Below, piece by piece: positions 1-5,211 of a stretch of 5,488 nt of DNA. Source of the stretch: Anaerolineales bacterium. GTDB lineage: Bacteria; Chloroflexota; Anaerolineae; Anaerolineales; E44-bin32. Where the stretch lies: positions 1-5,488 of the forward strand of contig JAUWDI010000078.1 in the NCBI GenBank assembly GCA_030608865.1. The letters are read 5' to 3'. The notes beneath the pieces were generated by a model that worked only from the letters and a program-made list of their open reading frames with translations, had not been told where the DNA came from and did not search any database. Position 1 is the first letter of the stretch. The number at the start of each line of letters is the position of its first letter. A program made the position numbers and the translations under genes.

Positions 1-153
1 CAGACTGCTGGCGCCGAAATCGTTGGGGTCGGGGCGCTGGTCGAGAAGCGTTTTGAGGGTGGACGTGATGTCCTCGCCCACCTGAACGTCCCGATTGAAG
101 CTCTTGCTGTTGTTGTAGATATGAGTGACGGCAAGATCGTGTTCGAAGACTAA
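1..153 (+). CDS. xpt: Xanthine phosphoribosyltransferase, C-terminal part (partial at left edge)
   Basis: The window opens in frame inside a gene; 50 codons are visible before TAA at 151-153. The peptide contains AGAEIVGVGALVEKRFEGGR followed by a segment ending DGKIVFED. This matches the end of the Xpt-type purine phosphoribosyltransferases: a strand after the PRPP-binding loop with an AGAxVxGxGxxxEKxFxxGR pattern, then a short final beta hairpin ending in GxxVF. The enzyme would convert xanthine and PRPP to XMP in the cytoplasm (purine salvage). The catalytic PRPP loop lies outside the window, so substrate is inferred from tail similarity and from the neighbour: XMP is the substrate of guaA, which starts 7 bp downstream. 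Adenine or another type I phosphoribosyltransferase is the main alternative. There is no terminator between the two genes, so they are probably co-transcribed. Confidence 0.7.
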   Translation, partial: QTAGAEIVGVGALVEKRFEGGRDVLAHLNVPIEALAVVVDMSDGKIVFED

Positions 154-160
154 CAACATA

Positions 161-1732
161 ATGGACACGATCGCGGTTCTGGATTTCGGATCACAGTACG
201 CTCAGCTGATCGCAAGGCGAGTCCGCGAAGCCCATGTATATTGCGAACTCTACCCGCACGATACACCGGAACAAGAAGTTCTCACCCACAACCCTCTCGG
301 CTTCATAATCTCAGGAGGACCGTCGTCGGTATATGAACCCGATGCGCCTCAGATCCCCGCATATGTCCTCGCCAGTGGTCTCCCCATACTTGGAATCTGT
401 TATGGAATGCAGGCGTTGACACATACCCTGGGTGGGAAGGTCGCTCCTGCGGCCCAAAGAGAATATGGACCGGCCGAGATCGATATCACCCAGGAGAACC
501 CTCTCCTCCATCCAGGCCATCAGCAGGTTTGGATGTCTCACGGAGACCGGATCGAAGTCCCACCGCCCGGCTTCGATACCTTCGCCCGTTCAGAGAACTC
601 ACCAATTGCTGCAATGGGCGACAGCATCAATCATCGCTATGGCATCCAATTCCACCCTGAAGTTCAGCACACCCCCGAAGGTCAGGAGACCCTGCGCGCC
701 TTCGTTGTGGACATTTGCAAGGCGAAACCCGAGTGGGTGCCGGCGTCCATTGCCGAGGATGCGATTCGCCAGATCCGTCAGCAAATCGGGGATGGAAAAG
801 CCATCGCCGGCGTTAGTGGAGGCGTGGATTCCTACGTCGCCGCCGCCTTGGTTCACCGGGCGATTGGCGACCGCCTGCAGTGTATATTCGTCAATAACGG
901 CCTTATGCGTCACGGCGAACCCGATCAAGTGGCTAATGCATTTGTTGACGTCCTCGGCGCCAAATTGAAATCCATCGACGCCACCGAAACCTTCCTCGAT
1001 GCGCTCGATTCAGTAACCGATCCAGAAGTAAAGCGCCGGAGTATCGGCGAGAAGTTCATCCGTGTCTTCGAGGAAGAAGCTCGAGAATTCGGCGATGCGG
1101 ATTTTTTGGTCCAGGGGACGATCTACCCTGATGTGGTTGAATCAAGCGGCCCAGATCGTCGAGTAGCTGAGCGAATTAAAACGCATCATAACGTGGGTGG
1201 GTTGCCCGATGATCTCGCGCTTAAGCTGGTAGAGCCGCTTCGTTATCTATTTAAAGATGAGGTGCGCGCCGTCGGCTTGCAGATCGGGCTCCCCGAGAGC
1301 GCCATCTATCGCCAGCCTTTCCCGGGCCCTGGTCTCGCCGTTCGCTGCCTCGGGCAAGTCACGATGGAGCGCTTAAACAGGATTCGCCAGGCTGACCGCA
1401 TTGTCATCGAAGAGCTGAATGCAGCGAACTTAATGGTGGGTCCCGTCACCGAATCCAACAAATCACCTGCCGGAACCGATCGTATTGCCCAGGCTTTCGC
1501 TGTGCTGCTGCCCGTGCGCTCTGTTGGCGTCATGGGAGATCAACGCACCTATGCTGAGACCATCGCTGTTCGTGCGGTGACAACGGATGACTTCATGACT
1601 GCTGACTGGGCCCGAATTCCGGCTCCTGTTCTCGCCCAGATCAGCACACGCATCGTCAATGAAGTTGATGGGGTCAACCGTGTAGTCTACGACATCAGCA
1701 GCAAGCCGCCGGCGACGATCGAGTGGGAATGA
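161..1732 (+). CDS. guaA: GMP synthase (glutamine-hydrolysing), complete
   Basis: Converts XMP, ATP and glutamine to GMP in the last step of guanine nucleotide synthesis. The 523-residue product is close to the E. coli enzyme length (525). Residues 1-190 form the class I glutamine amidotransferase: oxyanion motif SGGPSS at 51-56, nucleophile Cys80 in GICYGMQ, and His165/Glu167 in FHPEV. The ATP-pyrophosphatase domain follows, with P-loop SGGVDS at 219-224, then QGTIYPDV, HHNVGGLP and the PFPGPGLAVR motif. The C-terminal dimerisation domain holds LPVRSVGVMGD and ends in KPPATIEWE. I chose the ATG at 161 because the family begins with a short lead into VLDFGSQ; the in-frame GTG at 125 would add 12 unrelated residues inside the upstream gene. 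No good Shine-Dalgarno is seen, which fits translational coupling to the upstream stop. Small oddities: Tyr225 follows the P-loop where Ser is usual, and there is an insertion of roughly 14 residues near 424-440 relative to E. coli. Confidence 0.97.
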   Translation: MDTIAVLDFGSQYAQLIARRVREAHVYCELYPHDTPEQEVLTHNPLGFIISGGPSSVYEPDAPQIPAYVLASGLPILGICYGMQALTHTLGGKVAPAAQREYGPAEIDITQENPLLHPGHQQVWMSHGDRIEVPPPGFDTFARSENSPIAAMGDSINHRYGIQFHPEVQHTPEGQETLRAFVVDICKAKPEWVPASIAEDAIRQIRQQIGDGKAIAGVSGGVDSYVAAALVHRAIGDRLQCIFVNNGLMRHGEPDQVANAFVDVLGAKLKSIDATETFLDALDSVTDPEVKRRSIGEKFIRVFEEEAREFGDADFLVQGTIYPDVVESSGPDRRVAERIKTHHNVGGLPDDLALKLVEPLRYLFKDEVRAVGLQIGLPESAIYRQPFPGPGLAVRCLGQVTMERLNRIRQADRIVIEELNAANLMVGPVTESNKSPAGTDRIAQAFAVLLPVRSVGVMGDQRTYAETIAVRAVTTDDFMTADWARIPAPVLAQISTRIVNEVDGVNRVVYDISSKPPATIEWE

Positions 1733-1754
1733 TCTGATGCATCGGGGATTAACT

Positions 1755-1787
1755 TGTAGGGGTCGACCCACGTGTCGACCCGTTATT
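1755..1787. repeat. Palindromic intergenic repeat, copy 1 (8-bp stem)
   Basis: Begins TGTAGGGG. GGGTCGAC at 1760-1767 pairs perfectly with GTCGACCC at 1774-1781 around a 6-nt loop, followed by the T/A-rich GTTATTTAT. It lies 22 bp after the guaA stop and shares its opening TGTAGGGG and a trailing CCATC with the second copy about 50 bp further on. It could end guaA transcription, but the run after the stem is not a clean T-tract, so terminator function is only possible. Confidence 0.65.
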
Positions 1788-1804
1788 TATCCATCTTCAA
1801 GACC

Positions 1805-1840
1805 TGTAGGGGCGAGCCGGTGGCTCGCCCCTACCAATAA
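1805..1840. repeat. Palindromic intergenic repeat, copy 2 (13-bp perfect stem)
   Basis: GTAGGGGCGAGCC at 1806-1818 pairs perfectly with GGCTCGCCCCTAC at 1822-1834, leaving a 3-nt loop (GGT). This is a strong symmetric hairpin on either strand. From memory, palindromes of the form GTAGGGGCGA...TCGCCCCTAC recur between genes in Chloroflexota and some other phyla, so this is probably a dispersed REP-like element. It sits between guaA and a convergent small ORF and could act as a two-way transcription or mRNA-decay barrier. No T-tract follows it on the plus strand. Confidence 0.75.
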
Positions 1841-1941
1841 CCCATCATCAGCGTGTTTTGATATCCCTCGTTCAAAGACCAACCGCGGCACAAACCAGTA
1901 ACGCAACGGCTTCAACCGAGCTTAAGGATTGGCAACTCCAT

Positions 1942-2121
1942 TCAACCAATAATTCCCAGGGCACGGATTAGCAGCGAAACTTCAACAGCCAGAACTGCGA
2001 TGAATCCAGCGCAGAGAATAAAACGGACCAACCGCTCGGCCAGATTCACTTTCCCTTGAGTGGTTTCTCGAGGGTGACCAAGATCTAGAAATCGTAAGGT
2101 ATCCAGGATTAGAGATGACAT
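1942..2121 (-). CDS. Small single-pass membrane protein (59 aa, hypothetical)
   Basis: ATG at 2121-2119, TGA at 1944-1942. The product starts MSSLILDTLRFLDLG, has a hydrophilic middle (about residues 14-30, with PRETTQGK), and ends in a strongly hydrophobic helix at about 33-58 (FILCAGFIAVLAVEVSLLIR) next to the C-terminus. An in-frame TGA five codons upstream of the ATG fixes the start. GAGG (plus-strand CCTC at 2132-2135) sits 10 nt before the ATG as a possible ribosome binding site. The ORF fills a gap that otherwise holds no gene, converging on guaA and diverging from the vWA/FHA gene. I recognise no family. The amphipathic start plus single helix resembles many bacterial small membrane proteins, but an ORF of this length could also arise by chance. 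Confidence 0.5.
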   Translation of the reverse strand: MSSLILDTLRFLDLGHPRETTQGKVNLAERLVRFILCAGFIAVLAVEVSLLIRALGIIG

Positions 2122-2154
2122 GTCCGCACAACCTCACTGGTCCGATCTAAGATC

Positions 2155-2160
2155 ATCATA
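2155..2160 (-). promoter_or_regulatory. Candidate -10 box for the 59-aa ORF
   Basis: On the minus strand this reads TATGAT, one mismatch from the TATAAT consensus. It would start transcription near 2148 and leave a leader of about 27 nt containing the GAGG site. No convincing -35 hexamer is visible at 16-18 bp spacing, so this is a weak call. Confidence 0.3.
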
Positions 2161-2233
2161 CAAGCGAAAGCAACAGTCGTGGGTCATCTGTAAACCAACT
2201 GAAAAGTCCCCAAATATCTAATAAACACCGGCG

Positions 2234-2242
2234 TGCTACAAT
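2234..2242 (+). promoter_or_regulatory. Extended -10 promoter giving a predicted leaderless mRNA for the vWA/FHA gene
   Basis: TGCTACAAT at 2234-2242 is an extended -10 element (TGN followed by TACAAT, one mismatch from TATAAT). Only 6 bp separate it from the ATG at 2249, so transcription would begin at or next to the A of the start codon. No -35 hexamer is seen at normal spacing, which is tolerated with an extended -10. No Shine-Dalgarno precedes the ATG, which fits leaderless translation. The -10 is flanked by a short inverted repeat (GGCGT at 2230-2234, ACGCC at 2244-2248) that could be an operator or chance. Confidence 0.5.
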
Positions 2243-2248
2243 GACGCC

Positions 2249-4138
2249 ATGATCACCCGCACATCCAGGCGCTTATTGATTCTCCTGCTGCTAACACTGC
2301 TCAGCGCAGGCCTTATCCCTTCCGTTTCGGCGCAAACGGATATCAGCCTGCACCTCTCTGAGCTCAACATCGAGTCCTTCCCAATAATCTCGCTCTTCGC
2401 TAAAGTGACAGATGACAGAGGGTACCGAATCCTCGGCTTAACGTCCGACAACTTCCGTATCCTCGAAGAAAATGCGGAGGCGAGCGACATCGAGGTCCGA
2501 GAAACTACGGTAGGAAGCAGGATCGTTTTCGCATTGAACACAAACTTCGGGCTTCGCATCCGAGACACCCTGGGATATTCCCGCTTTGACCTCAGCCGAC
2601 AGGCATTGTTGGATTGGTGGAGGCGTCCCGAATTCAATAGAGTAGGTGTTGACGACCTGAGCCTGATCACTATTGATGGAACGCTTCAAAGCCATAGTAG
2701 AGCAGCAGTCGATCTCGCAACCGCACTTGACTATCATCAGCCAACCTTCCCAGACGAGGAGACCGGCTACGAGTTTCTCTTCCAAGCACTGGATTTCACC
2801 GCAGACAGACCGCCGAATATCGGAATGCCGAGTTACCTGGTTTTTTTCACTGCATTATCAACGCCGCCCGAAGACACCACCGTGATGAATATCATCACCC
2901 GCGCTCAAAGTAATGAGACGGCAATCTTCCCAGTATTATTGGGGGAAGAAGATGTTCTCGATCAGCCCGAGGCGGTTATCCTCAATCAGATCGCCGAGGA
3001 GACGGGTGGCCAAGTTATCTTGTTTAACGACGATCAAGGACTCGATCAATTGATTGACCTGGTCATCAACCAGCGAACTCAGTACTCTCTCAGCTATACA
3101 TCTCAAATCATTGACTCCGGACCTCATGAAATTAAGGTTCAGCTTATTATCGACGACACCGAGGTAGCCTCAGCCGTCAGAAACTTCGTCTTAGAGATTC
3201 AACCTCCAGAAATCACATTGCTCCAACCACCTCGAGAGATCTTTCGCAGCTCCGATGATCCGTCCACGCCGCTTGACGAAATTCAACCTACATCCATCGA
3301 CTTGGAATTCGCAAATACCTTCCCGGATGGTTTTACGCGCGAACTCACACTGAGCCAGCTGCTCGTAGACGGAGTCGTTGTAGATCAAAGCGAAGCCCCT
3401 CCTTACGAGCGCCTGGTCTGGGATCTTCGACCCTTGCTTCAATCCGATGAACACACAATACAGGTTTTCGTCGTAGATTCCTTCGGGCAGGAGAGCGCAT
3501 CAGATATCCATCGAGTCCAACTGGAAGTTGAATTGCCCCCGCGCGGCCTCGTGGCGATTCGGCCTGCATTGAGTTCACTTCTGCTGGCCCTCGGAGTCCT
3601 GCTCGTCGGCACCATCATGGCAGCTATCTTGCTTACATACGGCCGACGGCCTCTAAAGACGGCTGAAGCCGTAGCCCAGGGGGGTTCGGTAATCGCATTT
3701 CGGAAAGCTCCATTGCGGCGTGACCTCCCTGATGAACCCGCGGAGGCGTTCCTCCACCCATTGGGACCCTATACCACAACCGGCGAGAGTATCCCCTTGA
3801 TTGGAACGGACATTTTCATCGGAAGTGATCCCTCGCTCACGGCAGTGCCTTTGGAAGATCCCTCCGTCGACAGAATGCACGCCCGCCTCATCCGTCAAGT
3901 TGACGGGAGCTATTTACTCAAAGATCAAGGTTCCGTCGCCGGCACCTGGGTGAACTACGAAGAAGTACCTGAAGAAGGGTTGCTATTGTCGGACGGGGAT
4001 CGTATTCACTTTGGGCGCGCTTTTTTCCACTTCATACGGCCAAATGCCCCCCAACGTCGTATAATCCACGTTTCTAAACTTGAATCCAAGGGTGAAGACC
4101 CATTGGAGCCAAAGGAAAATAACACTCGTGATCGCTGA
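2249..4138 (+). CDS. Membrane protein with signal peptide, degenerate vWA-like domain, Ig-like segment, TM helix and cytoplasmic FHA domain
   Basis: 629 residues. A signal peptide (basic ITRTSRR, hydrophobic core 9-22, likely cleavage after VSA at 26-28) leads into an extracytoplasmic region. Residues 30-88 form a beta-rich lead-in with a VTDDRG...GLTSDNFRILEE pattern typical before vWA domains. A vWA-like fold spans about 90-275, but the metal site DxSxS is replaced by N97, N99 and G101, so no MIDAS is expected. Residues about 318-430 look Ig-like (PPEITLLQPP ... WDLRPL ... VVDSFGQ). One transmembrane helix lies at about 438-464, followed by GRR. A cytoplasmic FHA domain at about 515-596 shows IGSDPS, DRMHARL, GTWVN and LSDGDRIHFG. 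Two usual phosphothreonine-contact positions are changed: Arg of GR is Ser525 and Ser of SxxH is Asp541; His544 and Asn569 remain. The gene overlaps the PP2C gene. Inferred role: a membrane scaffold or sensor coupling the envelope to Ser/Thr phospho-signalling; the exact function is unknown. Confidence 0.88.
   Translation: MITRTSRRLLILLLLTLLSAGLIPSVSAQTDISLHLSELNIESFPIISLFAKVTDDRGYRILGLTSDNFRILEENAEASDIEVRETTVGSRIVFALNTNFGLRIRDTLGYSRFDLSRQALLDWWRRPEFNRVGVDDLSLITIDGTLQSHSRAAVDLATALDYHQPTFPDEETGYEFLFQALDFTADRPPNIGMPSYLVFFTALSTPPEDTTVMNIITRAQSNETAIFPVLLGEEDVLDQPEAVILNQIAEETGGQVILFNDDQGLDQLIDLVINQRTQYSLSYTSQIIDSGPHEIKVQLIIDDTEVASAVRNFVLEIQPPEITLLQPPREIFRSSDDPSTPLDEIQPTSIDLEFANTFPDGFTRELTLSQLLVDGVVVDQSEAPPYERLVWDLRPLLQSDEHTIQVFVVDSFGQESASDIHRVQLEVELPPRGLVAIRPALSSLLLALGVLLVGTIMAAILLTYGRRPLKTAEAVAQGGSVIAFRKAPLRRDLPDEPAEAFLHPLGPYTTTGESIPLIGTDIFIGSDPSLTAVPLEDPSVDRMHARLIRQVDGSYLLKDQGSVAGTWVNYEEVPEEGLLLSDGDRIHFGRAFFHFIRPNAPQRRIIHVSKLESKGEDPLEPKENNTRDR
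4111..4116 (+). promoter_or_regulatory. Ribosome binding site deciding the PP2C start
   Basis: AAAGGA lies inside the end of the vWA/FHA gene, 11 nt before a GTG at 4128. It supports that GTG over the TTG at 4080 and the GTG at 4092, neither of which has a convincing site. The spacing is a little long, so the start is probable rather than certain. Confidence 0.5.
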
Positions 4139-5069
4139 CCCACAATCTCACCTAGCTTATGCCGCCCGTACCCACATGGGGAAGAAAAGGCGCGTAAACG
4201 AAGATCGTCACATTGTGATGGCATACCGTGTTGAAGAGAACAGAACACCTGCACTATTGACGATCGTCGCTGATGGAATCGGCGGTCACAAGGCAGGTGA
4301 TGTCGCCGCACAGTTGACTGTGGAAACGATCACCCAGGGGGTGGCAACTTTCCAGGGCGGCGACCCGCTCCCATGCCTCCAATCGGCGATTATCGAGGCT
4401 GGACGTGTGGTCTCGACAAATGCAGCCGAGTCTGCGGGTCTCGCTGGGATGGGATCTACGGCGGCAGTTGCCCTTATCGTCGGACCGCGACTCTATACTG
4501 TTACGGTTGGGGACAGCCGGATTTATCTGCTTCGGCAGGGTCGATTACGTCAGATATCCATCGATCACACCTGGGTACAAGAGGCGATCGACTACAACAT
4601 CATCTCACCCGAAGATGCAAAGGACCACCCGCAAGCACACGTCATCAGACGGCATATCGGAGGCAAGCAGCTTCCCGAACCGGATATTCGCATGTCGTTG
4701 GAGGATGGTGAGAACGACAGCCGTGCGATCTCGAACCAAGGGATGCACCTAAAGCGAGGGGATCGCTTATTGCTCTGCACAGATGGTCTCACCGATATGG
4801 TGACCGATCTAGAGATCTATCAAGCTCTCAAAGAAAAGCCCGTGGAAGAAGCCGCCGAATCCCTTCTGAATCTTGCTTTGGACCACGGTGGACACGACAA
4901 CATCACACTGGTCATCCTCGCGGCACCGAAGGGCAGGCATCAAGAGAAGCCTCGCTCAAAAATTGGGTGCCTGCTTGCCACTGCAGTCAGCAGTTTGATT
5001 CTGATCCTCGTCACCGCCCTGGCACTCGGCGCGGTTTGGTGGTTTGGTTTCTGGCCATGGTCTCCGTAG
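4128..5069 (+). CDS. PP2C-family Ser/Thr protein phosphatase with C-terminal membrane anchor
   Basis: A metal-dependent (Mg/Mn) phosphatase removing phosphate from Ser/Thr residues. From GTG 4128 the product has 313 residues. The PPM/PP2C motifs appear in order: ARTHMGKKRRVNED at 13-26, VADGIGGHKAGDVAA at 47-61 (metal ligand Asp49), GMGSTAAVA at 107-115, VGDSRIYLLRQG at 127-138, LLLCTDGLTDMV at 214-225 (Asp219) and GGHDNITLVIL at 254-264 (Asp257). The catalytic core therefore appears intact. A hydrophobic helix at about 280-306 and a short WWFGFWPWSP end anchor it, with the catalytic domain in the cytoplasm. A segment near 192-206 is longer than in the shortest bacterial PP2Cs. The start overlaps the vWA/FHA stop by 11 bp, so the two are probably translated together; a TTG at 4080 would add 16 residues with no resemblance to the family. 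Likely targets are proteins phosphorylated by PknB-type kinases encoded elsewhere. Stop TAG at 5067-5069. Confidence 0.94.
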   Translation: MIADPQSHLAYAARTHMGKKRRVNEDRHIVMAYRVEENRTPALLTIVADGIGGHKAGDVAAQLTVETITQGVATFQGGDPLPCLQSAIIEAGRVVSTNAAESAGLAGMGSTAAVALIVGPRLYTVTVGDSRIYLLRQGRLRQISIDHTWVQEAIDYNIISPEDAKDHPQAHVIRRHIGGKQLPEPDIRMSLEDGENDSRAISNQGMHLKRGDRLLLCTDGLTDMVTDLEIYQALKEKPVEEAAESLLNLALDHGGHDNITLVILAAPKGRHQEKPRSKIGCLLATAVSSLILILVTALALGAVWWFGFWPWSP

Positions 5070-5211
5070 AAAACCTTCAACGAAATTTGTCAATTTAGAT
5101 CTTGCGATCTACGCCCTTCCCGCACGTTCAATCCAGGCGACCCCAAACAGGCTGAGTCCGCCCCCGTGTAGGCTCATATCTGCAAGTGTGTCCCGTTCTC
5201 TTGCGCAGTGT
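5070..5211. other. Intergenic gap between convergent genes, no strong terminator
   Basis: 142 bp separate the PP2C stop from the stop of the minus-strand acyltransferase. The only symmetry seen is a 6-bp hairpin, TAGATC (5096-5101) and GATCTA (5106-5111) with loop TTGC. It is AT-rich, with no T-run on either side, and is too weak to call a Rho-independent terminator. No RNA gene or repeat is recognised. Confidence 0.5.

Noticed and set aside
432..968. Plus-strand 178-codon open frame inside guaA
   Set aside because: Fully covered by guaA, whose motifs are unmistakable; the overlapping peptide has no family-like pattern.
1841..1941. Possible RNA gene between the palindromes and the small ORF
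   Set aside because: GTTCAAAGACC resembles a tRNA T-loop only superficially; no acceptor stem or anticodon arm can be drawn.
2236..2785. Minus-strand open frames opposite the vWA/FHA gene
   Set aside because: Antisense to a gene with a clear signal peptide and domains; no recognisable motifs or start signals.
4080..4127. Earlier TTG start for the PP2C gene
   Set aside because: The 16 extra residues do not resemble the PP2C N-terminus and no ribosome binding site precedes the TTG; the GTG at 4128 has AAAGGA upstream.
3500..4564. The same 15 bases (TCAGATATCCATCGA) occur at 3500-3514 and 4550-4564
   Set aside because: Both copies lie inside well-supported genes and are read in different frames (SDIHR versus QISID), with no extension on either side. 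It is somewhat unlikely by chance but shows no functional sign.
4373..4752. Two open frames of 112-115 codons inside the PP2C gene
   Set aside because: Out-of-frame shadows of a conserved phosphatase domain; composition is not protein-like.
5096..5111. TAGATC-TTGC-GATCTA hairpin after the PP2C gene as a terminator
   Set aside because: Only a 6-bp AT-rich stem with no T-run on either strand; noted only as gap content.
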